Positions 26,931-34,584 are shown, counted from the stretch's first letter. The stretch is DNA of 43,794 bases from a virus (IMGVR_UViG_3300027899_000025:1-43794); one strand, 5' to 3'. Numbers and translations are program-made. The notes: generated by a model not told the origin, from the letters alone.

Positions 26931-28366
26931 TATTTCATTGTCATTTTCATTACAGACTCATTCATCAAAAGCTTTTGGAACTTCTGTTTGTTACCGTTAA
27001 GTATTTTCTTAATAACTATGTATTTCAAGTCATCAGTAAATGCTTCTTCAGTACTCAATTTGATTAATCTGTCAATGTGTTTTTGTGTAATTGAATTCTT
27101 CTCAGAGTAATTAATTGTAAAATTGATTAACCTTGTTGCTAATACACTTGCGATATCAGCACGGTAGTTATGGTCTTTACCAATACATCCACGTAACTCA
27201 CCCATAATATAATCTCCATTGTCATGGCATAAAATATCTTGAGGTCTAACTAACTTATCCAACTTGTTGTTGATAAACGTAGTGAATATAGTAGTAAACT
27301 CAGGCCCTACCGAACCTTCACCAATCATTTGGATCAACGGTAATTCAGCTGAGAAATCCTGGATAGAACTGATACAGTTAAAGAAGGTAGTGATACTTCT
27401 AGCATTTACACGAGTACTTACTAGTTCCTCATGCATCAACAAGAAGTTAATACAACGACCATCAATACCTTGAGTCTCTGCCCAACGTGCCCATACATCT
27501 TTGTCAAACTTCAAGTTCACACTTACAAAACGAGTACGTTGTGCTGAGTCAATTGATTGTACTAAATATTCTCCATTGTCTGGATTAGCTGTCAATAAAA
27601 TATGCCAGTCCTTTGGTAACTTCCATGAGATATACTCTTGTCTGTCTACCAATTCCATCACGGCTTGAATAAATCTTGTGTCAGCACGATTCCAGTCATC
27701 TAAAATTAAGAAACCGCCGCCTTGCTTATCAGCAATCCACTCAGGAGGACAATAAGACATACGCTTGTTTCCGGTAAAGTCATAACCACGCTTTACATAT
27801 TCATTCACAGCATTCTCATCTACCCAGATACACTCACCTTCAGATAAAGATAAGATAGCTTCAGATGATACAGGAACAATCTCTTCTTCTGTAACTTGTT
27901 TCTCTACAGGAACTTCTACTCCCTTCTCAACTTTAACAGCTACTGTTACATCACGAAGAACAAGCTTGCCGTCTGGGCCCATTACTTGCTTCTTAACAAC
28001 TTTGTTTTCTGTTACAGTCTGCACTTGCTTTTCCATAACAGTAATTGTTTTAGTTACAAAACGCTTTTCTGTAGTTGGAATACCAGGTAAAGGTTTACCT
28101 TCTTTGCATAACTGAAACTGTCTGATTGGAAAGCCAACCAAGTCACCCAACTCTTCTATTTGAGCTAAGTTTAACTTTACTACATTCATCCCAGTCTCGT
28201 TGGCTAACTGTAATACAGAACTGGTCTTACCAATACCTGATTCACCAACAATCTCCACAGCTACTGGTGGCTTACCGCCTGACTGTAAGAAGCGATTGTT
28301 ATTCATGATGTGAGTTAAGAATCCTTTTACCTCATCAATATTTAAGTTTACTTGTGCGTTGCTCAT
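26930..28366 (-). CDS. MoxR-type AAA+ ATPase with a charged insertion
   Basis: A 478-residue AAA+ protein. Walker A is GESGIGKTS at 41-49 and Walker B is GGFLILDDWNRAD near 217-229; sensor 1 lies in LLTANPDNGEY (N261) and an arginine-finger-like QRTRF near 276-280. MoxR-family ATPases act as chaperones that remodel or activate partner proteins, usually with a VWA protein encoded next door, as here. Between the first strand/helix and Walker B there is a long Val/Lys/Glu-rich insertion (about 101-165, many V-K-E alternations around PDGKLVLRD) that looks like extended beta-hairpins and is not standard for the family. It is separated by 9 bp from the VWA gene upstream and overlaps Protein B downstream. 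The target is unknown. Confidence 0.88.
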   Translation of the reverse strand: MSNAQVNLNIDEVKGFLTHIMNNNRFLQSGGKPPVAVEIVGESGIGKTSSVLQLANETGMNVVKLNLAQIEELGDLVGFPIRQFQLCKEGKPLPGIPTTEKRFVTKTITVMEKQVQTVTENKVVKKQVMGPDGKLVLRDVTVAVKVEKGVEVPVEKQVTEEEIVPVSSEAILSLSEGECIWVDENAVNEYVKRGYDFTGNKRMSYCPPEWIADKQGGGFLILDDWNRADTRFIQAVMELVDRQEYISWKLPKDWHILLTANPDNGEYLVQSIDSAQRTRFVSVNLKFDKDVWARWAETQGIDGRCINFLLMHEELVSTRVNARSITTFFNCISSIQDFSAELPLIQMIGEGSVGPEFTTIFTTFINNKLDKLVRPQDILCHDNGDYIMGELRGCIGKDHNYRADIASVLATRLINFTINYSEKNSITQKHIDRLIKLSTEEAFTDDLKYIVIKKILNGNKQKFQKLLMNESVMKMTMK

Positions 28367-28375
28367 AATTTGTTT

Positions 28376-29596
28376 TTAATTTAATTTAATTTGTGGACCT
28401 ACTAAATCTGGGTTTAACGGGGATTGACTACTCAATACCCAAAGCATTCTTCCGCGTGCAGGTGTTGGCGCGGATGCTTCACCGTCTGTAAAATAAATCA
28501 GACAGGTAAATTTATTTGTGTTATCATTATAATAATCTATAACCGGTTGGAAGCTTGTGCCTCCTCTACCATGAACTTTAAACTCAGCTCTATGATTGAA
28601 CTTGCTTATGTCACTGATAGCTGTATCTGCTTGTATTACTGTAATCTCAGTACCAGTCTTGTGAATATGATACAACTCTTGTACACACTCATTCAACTCA
28701 TTAGTACTTACAGAACCTGATGTATCAATTGCAAACAATATATGACGGCGAGGCTTGATCTTAAGACCAGGATTCTCTTCATATCTCTTATTGAATTTCC
28801 TACGTATTTTCTTTGTATAAACTTTAGTTGATCCACCTGTGAATCTTCTAAGATATCCTTTCCAATCAAACTTGGGAGGCTCTGTTTTATCTATGTTATC
28901 AAGGATCTCGGCAAATTCTCCTGGTATATTACCTTGAGCTTTCTTAACTTGATCAGCAACTTCCTTAAGAATATGCTCTGTTTGCTTACGGATTAGCTTC
29001 TGTGTTGCCTCAGGTAACGTATCTAAATCTCCCCAACCAGAATGATCAGGAAGATTAACTTTAATATTTCCGTCACCATCTACAGAGATAGTTACCTCAC
29101 ACTCACCTTGCTTCATTCCTTCTAGCATCTTATCCAAGTTAGGACAAGTACCAGGTTGCTTTGCAGCCTTACCTAATTTATCATAATAGTACTGAGTACC
29201 CTTCTTAACTTCAAGATTTAATTCAGGAAATTTATCTAGAGTCATACCACCATCAGGAAGAAACTCAGCATCAATGTACTGATTAATCTCTAAATCCATT
29301 GCTATATTAGCTAAATTATGATCTGTCAGATGTTTAAAATCTGTGATATGAAAGAAGCCTATGTGTAATAACTCATGCTTTAATAAACCTCTTCTGTGTT
29401 TAGAAGATAATTTATCCCAAAATTCTGGACATATATCCAGCTGATAATTTATTCCTTGTAAACTAACACATGCTGTAGGAACTCTTTCACTCCAACGTTT
29501 GTTCAGCATTATCAGGAACATCCCGTAGAATGCTTCCGTCAGCATCAAATCCTTTGAGGTCATTGCTAACTCTTCCGCTCTGTTTGTCATAGTCAT
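28376..29596 (-). CDS. VWA-domain protein with putative metallopeptidase domain (DUF2201 type)
   Basis: A 406-residue protein with two domains. The N-terminal half has HELLH (74-78) followed by NIAMDLEINQYI (97-108), the arrangement of the putative metallopeptidase part of DUF2201 proteins. The C-terminal half is a VWA-like fold with MIDAS residues in AIDTSGSVS (D291, S293, S295) and a later YFTDGEA. Such proteins are encoded beside MoxR ATPases, and the pair is thought to work in metal insertion or maturation of target complexes. The start chosen (ATGACTATG behind an A-rich leader) overlaps the upstream gene by 110 bp; later Met codons at 29563 or 29545 would shorten the overlap. The domain call is firm, the function inferred. 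Confidence 0.85.
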   Translation of the reverse strand: MTMTNRAEELAMTSKDLMLTEAFYGMFLIMLNKRWSERVPTACVSLQGINYQLDICPEFWDKLSSKHRRGLLKHELLHIGFFHITDFKHLTDHNLANIAMDLEINQYIDAEFLPDGGMTLDKFPELNLEVKKGTQYYYDKLGKAAKQPGTCPNLDKMLEGMKQGECEVTISVDGDGNIKVNLPDHSGWGDLDTLPEATQKLIRKQTEHILKEVADQVKKAQGNIPGEFAEILDNIDKTEPPKFDWKGYLRRFTGGSTKVYTKKIRRKFNKRYEENPGLKIKPRRHILFAIDTSGSVSTNELNECVQELYHIHKTGTEITVIQADTAISDISKFNHRAEFKVHGRGGTSFQPVIDYYNDNTNKFTCLIYFTDGEASAPTPARGRMLWVLSSQSPLNPDLVGPQIKLN

Positions 29597-29987
29597 TTAT
29601 TTTAATTGTTAGTTTTTCAATTGGGTTATCACTTAAGCCCAATTTTTTATTAAGATTTACTCTTAACTCATTTGCATATCTATCCATGATAAATTGGATA
29701 TCACATACAGATGAGTTATATTGTTTAGCAATATTAAGTACTGTTTCAAACGTGATAGGTTTATCCAGGTCTACACCTAATTTAAAAAACATGGAGTGCA
29801 TATTGTTTGCATGCATTGCCCACATTCCAGCTTTAACATTAGCTTCTTTTGCCATCAGTAATACATACAAGTGATTATTTTTAAAATCAGTTGTGTCCAT
29901 AGTTGTTAAACCAAGGCTTACATCACTTTCATCAAGAGATTCTAACATCATCTTTATTCTTTCAAATGTGTCTTTTGTCAGTTTCAT
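29487..29987 (-). CDS. Protein C of the shared-domain family, upstream of the VWA gene
   Basis: A 166-residue protein. Residues 5-45 (FERIKMMLESLDESDVSLGL, then NHLYVLLMAKE) align with Proteins A and B encoded on the far side of the MoxR/VWA pair. The rest is helical and ends in a polar tail (GFDADGSILRDVPDNAEQTLE). Its final 110 bp also encode the N-terminus of the VWA protein in another frame, if that gene starts at its first ATG. Inference: partner or adaptor of the MoxR/VWA machine. It follows the GIY-YIG gene by 4 bp. Confidence 0.7.
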   Translation of the reverse strand: MKLTKDTFERIKMMLESLDESDVSLGLTTMDTTDFKNNHLYVLLMAKEANVKAGMWAMHANNMHSMFFKLGVDLDKPITFETVLNIAKQYNSSVCDIQFIMDRYANELRVNLNKKLGLSDNPIEKLTIKINDYDKQSGRVSNDLKGFDADGSILRDVPDNAEQTLE

Positions 29988-29991
29988 TTTA

Positions 29992-30414
29992 TCAAATTTT
30001 ATTTTTATAGAAGCGTCCTAATATATTACCATTAAGATACATGTCATCTTCCAACACGCCTAGTAAAAACTGATGCTTTACCTCCTGGTAAGTCAATTCA
30101 TTCTTGCTATAACATATTTTTAATATTTCTCTTTTTATCACTACCCCGTCTTTATGGGCTTGCTTCAGTGTCTCATTACTACTGTAATAGTTCTGATAGG
30201 CTGTCTTTGTAACACGCTTGTAAGTCTTTAGTCTTTTATCAGTAGGCATAGCTTTCTTGCTTAGCTTTGTTTTAATGTTAGCATAAAAGTTTTTTTTACC
30301 TATATAAGATACAGACTTACCATTAATAATAGCTGACATCTGATATACAAATCCTACAGCATTAACCGGTATGTACTCATCTTTATACTCATGACCTCTA
30401 TATATCCAACTCAT
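29992..30414 (-). CDS. SegE-like GIY-YIG endonuclease
   Basis: A 140-residue protein. The GIY-YIG core appears as GFVYQMSAIINGKSVSYIGK (residues 22-41), with Tyr in both halves and the KK-F extension (YIGKKNFY) typical of the T4 SegE-type nucleases. A conserved-looking NYYSSNETL follows near 75-83. Family members cut DNA at specific sites, often as free-standing homing endonucleases. The gene sits inside the replication operon just after the primase and a micro-gene, with an ATGA start-stop overlap to the latter. Its position suggests past insertion by homing or a domesticated role in host-DNA degradation. Confidence 0.75.
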   Translation of the reverse strand: MSWIYRGHEYKDEYIPVNAVGFVYQMSAIINGKSVSYIGKKNFYANIKTKLSKKAMPTDKRLKTYKRVTKTAYQNYYSSNETLKQAHKDGVVIKREILKICYSKNELTYQEVKHQFLLGVLEDDMYLNGNILGRFYKNKI

Positions 30415-30551
30415 TTTCCACTCATGTTTCTTAACATTTCTACTAACTCTTTTTGCATCAAGGCATTTACCTCAGAGAGTATTTCTATTTTTAGTTCTTC
30501 AGTTAATGTCTGCAATGGCAGGGTCATTATCCAGTCTTCAAACTCATTCAT
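30411..30551 (-). CDS. Micro-protein coupled between primase and GIY-YIG gene
   Basis: A 46-residue protein (MNEFEDWIMTLPLQTLTEEL...). Its ATG overlaps the primase stop in an ATGA, and its own TGA overlaps the next gene's ATG in another ATGA. This double coupling argues strongly that it is translated. It is predicted to be one or two amphipathic helices with alternating Glu and hydrophobic residues (KIEILSEVNALMQKELVEML). Function unknown; a small partner of the primase is a reasonable guess. Confidence 0.75.
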   Translation of the reverse strand: MNEFEDWIMTLPLQTLTEELKIEILSEVNALMQKELVEMLRNMSGK

Positions 30552-31540
30552 TGTAATGCTTGTTTTAAAATTGGGGTTAATACTTGTTTTACTTTTAAAA
30601 GACCGTTGTCTCTACCTGAATCACTGATGTCTTTAGATAATGGAAGCAAGGTGCCTTTTATACCATATGCTTTTTCATATTGAGCCATAGCATTAATACC
30701 CGCCGGATCATTATCAAATAGTGTTGTGATACCTTTATACTTTAACTTAAGAGAATTAATCACATGAAGTGGTATAAGTGTATTCTCACTGTCTGGTGCA
30801 ATAGACTCTGCTTCTTCATACTTTAATGCATCAAAGAACATGATATCTTTAAGAGAGCTGTTAATTACTAAATACTTTTTAGTATACGTCAACTGATCCA
30901 TCCCTTGTATATAATCTCTAACCTTTATAAACTTGCTGTCCATAATCATTGGCTGATAGATCTTATACAATGTACCATCTTCTCTAAAATAACCATACAT
31001 AAAATGTCTATCTTTAATTACAATCTCTTTTAATACACCGTCTTCTTCTCTGCTCATTGTATATGTACCAATAGGATAAACATGATATTTATTAAGCAAG
31101 GTAGTTCCAATATGGAACTTAGTCCAGAACTTCTGATCCAATGTAGTCCAGTTTCTTTTCAGAAAGCTTGTGACTCTATAGCGTTCAATAACTTTAAACT
31201 CAACAGAAGAATGATCAGCACTTTTATTGTTTAGCCAATACTCATAGTCTTCCAGAATCTTTTTTACAGCTTCATTTCTAGATTGTAGATTGAATAATGT
31301 TTCCACAAAAGATATAGAGTCTCCTGATTTATTAGTAGAGAAATCTTTGAACCTATAAGTATCTTTAAATCTTGTGCTAACAAATAGACTCAAGGAAGGT
31401 CTTTTATCATTAGGATTAAAAGGTGACAGCACCATTAAGTTTTGACCACCAAGTCTTTCAGGTAAATTAATATAGTTCTCAAAGATCCACTCAGGTGATA
31501 TGTCTGATAATACGGGCTTAAATTTAGTTGTACTTATCAT
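30548..31540 (-). CDS. DnaG-like TOPRIM primase with degenerate zinc-finger domain
   Basis: A 330-residue protein. The N-terminal 80 residues (LSPFNPNDKRPSLSLF...YRFKDFSTNKSGDSISFV) follow the CHC2 primase zinc-finger layout, but the Cys/His ligands are replaced. The TOPRIM core is seen as KYLVINSSLKD (222-232; the usual Glu is Asn) and TTLFDNDPAG (272-281; D276 and D278). Primases make the short RNA that starts DNA synthesis. The gene lies between a terminator (31551) and the coupled micro-gene, in the replication module with helicase, SSB and PolB. The changed first TOPRIM residue is seen in the sequence; whether it matters is not known. Confidence 0.85.
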   Translation of the reverse strand: MISTTKFKPVLSDISPEWIFENYINLPERLGGQNLMVLSPFNPNDKRPSLSLFVSTRFKDTYRFKDFSTNKSGDSISFVETLFNLQSRNEAVKKILEDYEYWLNNKSADHSSVEFKVIERYRVTSFLKRNWTTLDQKFWTKFHIGTTLLNKYHVYPIGTYTMSREEDGVLKEIVIKDRHFMYGYFREDGTLYKIYQPMIMDSKFIKVRDYIQGMDQLTYTKKYLVINSSLKDIMFFDALKYEEAESIAPDSENTLIPLHVINSLKLKYKGITTLFDNDPAGINAMAQYEKAYGIKGTLLPLSKDISDSGRDNGLLKVKQVLTPILKQALQ

Positions 31541-31550
31541 AATTGTGTAA

Positions 31551-31587
31551 ATGGAAAAAGGGGATTACTCCCCTCTTTTTATTCCAT
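31551..31587 (-). terminator. Intrinsic terminator between SSB-like gene and primase
   Basis: A long inverted repeat: minus-strand RNA GGGG-AGUAAU-CCCC with flanking AAAAAG/CUUUUU and outer AUGG/CCAU. A T-run follows on the minus strand, and an A-run precedes, so it may work both ways. It lies about 12 bp before the primase ATG, leaving almost no room for a separate promoter; it may be a partial terminator or RNA-processing site. Confidence 0.8.
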
Positions 31588-31598
31588 ATTTTTAGTGA

Positions 31599-32282
31599 TT
31601 ATAAAGTGAAATCAGCACCTGCTGGTCCCGTCAAGTTAATGTCATCTGAAGCCGATTCAAATTCACTAACCTCTTCTGTCTTCTTCTTCTTGATATGATC
31701 AAGAGGATCAAACGTTACAACCTTAGCACCATAAGCTGCACCAGCTTTACTGTACTTAGGCAAGAACAAATCATAAGCTGTGTAACCATTTCTGTTGGTA
31801 TACTCTTTACCACCAATACAGAAATCAACAAACTTATCTTTAGAGGGAACATCTTTGTTAAAAGCTGCTATCAAAGATTCAATTGTATCATGCTTGTCAT
31901 CTTGAGATTCTAACCATGCAATGCAATCAAATGCTATGCATAAGTTCTTCATAACTTTCAAGACTTCAGCATCTCTACTGATTTCAATACCGCTTTTAGT
32001 TTTGCCATCAGCATAAGCCCACTCGCTTGCTTTTACATCACCAACTTGACCTGCATGTTTGCCAAGAGATTCATCATCCTTGTTTATCCAAAAACCTTCA
32101 AAGTCTTTACCAACAGGAGAGCCTTCAAGACTCAATACTAAATGATAAGCACCTGGAATGAATTTGAATTCTTCCAAACGTGCACCATTCAATTTACATT
32201 TTTGATTACCTGGTTGTAATGTCTTAGGTACACCACCATCTCCACCGACTTTGATGTCTTTTGTGTTTAATTTTCCGCTCAT
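31599..32282 (-). CDS. ssb: Single-stranded DNA-binding protein candidate
   Basis: A 227-residue protein. The central region alternates strands typical of an OB-fold (YHLVLSLEG, GFWINKDD, FVDFCIGGKEY), and the C-terminus is acidic and ends in a hydrophobic residue (ESASDDINLTGPAGADFTL), similar in kind to the partner-recruiting tails of SSB proteins. It lies between the RecT-like annealase and the primase, the usual company for a phage SSB. It has a Lys-rich KKKKTEE patch before the tail. There is no unambiguous family signature, so the call is from fold pattern, tail and context; a replication accessory of other type remains possible. Confidence 0.6.
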   Translation of the reverse strand: MSGKLNTKDIKVGGDGGVPKTLQPGNQKCKLNGARLEEFKFIPGAYHLVLSLEGSPVGKDFEGFWINKDDESLGKHAGQVGDVKASEWAYADGKTKSGIEISRDAEVLKVMKNLCIAFDCIAWLESQDDKHDTIESLIAAFNKDVPSKDKFVDFCIGGKEYTNRNGYTAYDLFLPKYSKAGAAYGAKVVTFDPLDHIKKKKTEEVSEFESASDDINLTGPAGADFTL

Positions 32283-32299
32283 TTTATTTATTTTTAGGG

Positions 32300-32923
32300 T
32301 TATTTTACTTCAGTTGCTGTTATATTAATTACTTCTGCTATTGTGCCATCATCATTTCTTCTGACATCAGATTCTTTTAAGAATGTATCAGCCATTTCTT
32401 CTGTGGTATATAAGCCCAATAACAAATCAGCACCAATTCTATTAGCGCCTTTAGCTAAACAACGGGCGTATAACATTTCTTTTGGCATACGCTTCCAATT
32501 ATCCTTGGTAGTTAAACCTTGTAGCTCAGCATCTTTCCAAGTGAACGTACACAATTCTTCCATACCATCTCTTACAAATCTAATAGTAGTTCTTCTACCA
32601 CTAGGTCTTTCATCAGGAGTACTCGGTTCAGCATTGTTATTGCCATAGGTGTAAACACCATCTTCAACAGTTACAAAAGCAATACCGCCTTTTCTTAATA
32701 ACGCGTTAGTTGCTTTAGCAGATAAACTTAACTTACCTTGAATAGGTATGATATAGTGAAATGCTTGCATGGTAGGGAATCCTAACTCTTTACCCATCTG
32801 GGCAATAGTAAAGGCATCTTCTACAGTTTTGATGTGAGTTGGAAGCTTCTTTGAATCTATCAAAGTACTTAAGAATTGTTTAAGTGCTTCTTCACTTGTG
32901 GTTGTTAATTGGTTGTTTTCCAT
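32300..32923 (-). CDS. recT: RecT-like single-strand annealing protein
   Basis: A protein of about 207 residues. Family pattern: AQMGKELGFPTMQAFHYIIP, then GKLSLSAKATNALLRKGG, FTWKDAELQGLTTKDNWKR and PKEMLYARCLAKGANRI...LGLYTTEEM, matching the order of blocks in RecT/Red-beta-type annealases. They pair complementary single strands in recombination and replication restart. I choose the ATG at 32923, which follows the upstream stop in a TAATATG junction also used at 36813 and 41015; the ATG at 32947 would add eight residues. The likely nuclease partner is the RecE-like gene at 24246-25268. Confidence 0.8.
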   Translation of the reverse strand: MENNQLTTTSEEALKQFLSTLIDSKKLPTHIKTVEDAFTIAQMGKELGFPTMQAFHYIIPIQGKLSLSAKATNALLRKGGIAFVTVEDGVYTYGNNNAEPSTPDERPSGRRTTIRFVRDGMEELCTFTWKDAELQGLTTKDNWKRMPKEMLYARCLAKGANRIGADLLLGLYTTEEMADTFLKESDVRRNDDGTIAEVINITATEVK

Positions 32924-32924
32924 A

Positions 32925-33473
32925 TTATGATTGTTTAATGATTTCATTTAACCACGGCTTTTGACTTACCGGCTTTTTTAATAAGATAGCTGCCAAATCT
33001 CTAATAGTCAATTGATCTATTGGTAAATCTGTATTGGCATCTACTAAATCAAAATCTTTTGGACTATCAAATTCCAATACAGGAGCTGATGGTTCAGATG
33101 CAACAGTTTTAATATGAATTAACTCTTCTGTTGGTACAAGATACCTAAAGTGTCCCGTAACTGGATGAGGATCCGTCTTCTCATACTCTTCTTCAAAGTG
33201 TGGATTAAAGCGCCATTTATACAACCTTCTTTCAGGATCTTCAGGTACTAGTTCTTTACTGGCAAATTCTACGTAAACGTCTTCACCTTTATTAATTTCA
33301 CTTGCAAAGAATGCAATGTGCAGTTCTGTTTTTCCATATGGTCTATATGCCATCTTAGGAATAAACAATGCGTCTGATACACCTAAATTATCAAGAGTTT
33401 TTTGATGAAACTCTCTTAGTTTTTTAAGTTTATCACGCTTGTCTTCTGGTTTGTCTGTTGTTGATATACTCAT
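32925..33473 (-). CDS. Hypothetical protein between helicase and annealase genes
   Basis: A 182-residue protein. The N-terminus is a charged helix (DKRDKLKKLREFHQKTLDNL), followed by a beta-rich middle (TELHIAFFASEINKGEDVYV...FRYLVPTEEL) and an acidic C-terminal part ending in a short helical segment (TIRDLAAILLKKPVSQKPWL). It overlaps the DnaB-like gene by 4 bp and the RecT-like gene follows at once, so it is surely part of the replication operon. No family is recognised. Confidence 0.65.
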   Translation of the reverse strand: MSISTTDKPEDKRDKLKKLREFHQKTLDNLGVSDALFIPKMAYRPYGKTELHIAFFASEINKGEDVYVEFASKELVPEDPERRLYKWRFNPHFEEEYEKTDPHPVTGHFRYLVPTEELIHIKTVASEPSAPVLEFDSPKDFDLVDANTDLPIDQLTIRDLAAILLKKPVSQKPWLNEIIKQS

Positions 33474-34465
33474 GTTTTTAATCTTCTTTCTTGTGTGGGT
33501 GGTGTATCCATTTCCACAATTTGCATTTTACCAAATTCAGTTTTAAAGAAACTCATTCTTGTGTCTCCATTTCTGCACTTAAGAAAATGCAAAACCATTG
33601 TATCTTTATCAGCTATTATGTACCTATCAGGCCCATAATATCTAATGTTTTGTTTACCGGGTTTGTTAATACCGATAAGTAAATCAGCATGTTGTAACAG
33701 TGCATCTGCTCCAAATAAATCTGATTCAAGTATGTAATTACCGTACTTACCATCTTCAGCTCTCTCTGGGTTGTCAATATTTCTATTCAACTGGCTTAGT
33801 ATGATAAACGCTATTGGGTAACGTCTCTTTAAATTTGTAAGAGCTTCACCTAATGCATTTAACGTGTCATGCTTATCTTTTTCATAAGCAGCTTTCTTCA
33901 GCAAAAGACTGTGATCAAGTGTAATAATGGTTTTTGTATACACTTTTTTACCGTCTTCTCCTATTGTAGAGTGTTCATCCATGTAATCAGCAATGATGTC
34001 TTTAAACTCACCAACCGTACATGGTTCTTCTACAATGTCTATAGGGTAAGTTACCCTAACTTTTGCATAATTGTAACATGCAATAAGCTCTTCATTTGTT
34101 AATTTACCTTCTGCGCTACACAAGTGTTTGTAGCTTTGACCAAGCAGACTTGAATACTCTCTAATAGCTGATGTTCTAGCTAACATTTCAAGTTGAAACT
34201 CCAATACTCTAAACTTCTGACCGGCATTTAGTTTAAAAGCTTCACGTACAATCTGATCTTTGATTAATGTCTTACCACTTGCAGGTCTTCCACCAATTAC
34301 TGTAGTGGAATGCCATTCGAGGCCATCAGTACCAGCATCATTAAACTTGGGCCAAGGAGTTTGAATACTCTTTATTTCTCCCTTCATTCGGCCTTGCAAA
34401 TACAGCAAAGACTCTTGAAATCCATGACGCTGATCTTTCCACGCTTTATTTTTCTTTAGATTCAT
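33470..34465 (-). CDS. dnaB: DnaB-like replicative helicase (RecA-fold domain only)
   Basis: A 331-residue protein matching the C-terminal ATPase domain of DnaB: Walker A GRPASGKT (59-66), Walker B in TIITLDHSLLL, and FIILSQLNRNID, the typical DnaB-type motif that senses nucleotide and DNA. The N-terminal primase-binding domain of cellular DnaB is missing, so it may interact with the primase differently. Helicases of this class form hexamers that unwind DNA 5'-3' at the fork. It is the first gene after the promoter at 34553-34584 and has a structured leader. Confidence 0.88.
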   Translation of the reverse strand: MNLKKNKAWKDQRHGFQESLLYLQGRMKGEIKSIQTPWPKFNDAGTDGLEWHSTTVIGGRPASGKTLIKDQIVREAFKLNAGQKFRVLEFQLEMLARTSAIREYSSLLGQSYKHLCSAEGKLTNEELIACYNYAKVRVTYPIDIVEEPCTVGEFKDIIADYMDEHSTIGEDGKKVYTKTIITLDHSLLLKKAAYEKDKHDTLNALGEALTNLKRRYPIAFIILSQLNRNIDNPERAEDGKYGNYILESDLFGADALLQHADLLIGINKPGKQNIRYYGPDRYIIADKDTMVLHFLKCRNGDTRMSFFKTEFGKMQIVEMDTPPTQERRLKT

Positions 34466-34546
34466 TGGTATAAATAAGAGGATAGCTTTCCCTGGCTGTT
34501 TCCAACCTTCAAACTACTATTTGAACTGAGGGGGTGCTTGATTTCC
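34466..34546 (-). promoter_or_regulatory. Structured 5' leader of the helicase operon: three abutting hairpins
   Basis: Between the inferred transcription start (near 34546) and the DnaB ATG, the RNA can form three hairpins that follow each other without spacer: UUCAAA-UAGUAG-UUUGAA (34508-34525), GGUUG-GAAA-CAGCC with a GNRA-type loop (34494-34507) and AGGG-AAAGCUA-UCCU (34479-34493). They are seen by eye; the folding energy was not computed. The leader may control translation or stability of the helicase mRNA, or may be a site for RNA processing or protein binding. Confidence 0.5.
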
Positions 34547-34552
34547 TTATCA

Positions 34553-34584
34553 CAAATATATCATATTTGAAATAAAAAAGCAAA
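34553..34584 (-). promoter_or_regulatory. Bacteroidota-type promoter for the helicase operon
   Basis: On the minus strand the sequence reads TTTG (34584-34581), a 20-bp spacer, then TATATTTG (34560-34553). This matches the Bacteroidota primary sigma consensus TTTG-N19-21-TAnnTTTG. It lies in one of the few gaps of the minus-strand block and would start transcripts near 34546, about 80 bases before the DnaB ATG. It is direct evidence for a Bacteroidota host. Confidence 0.75.
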
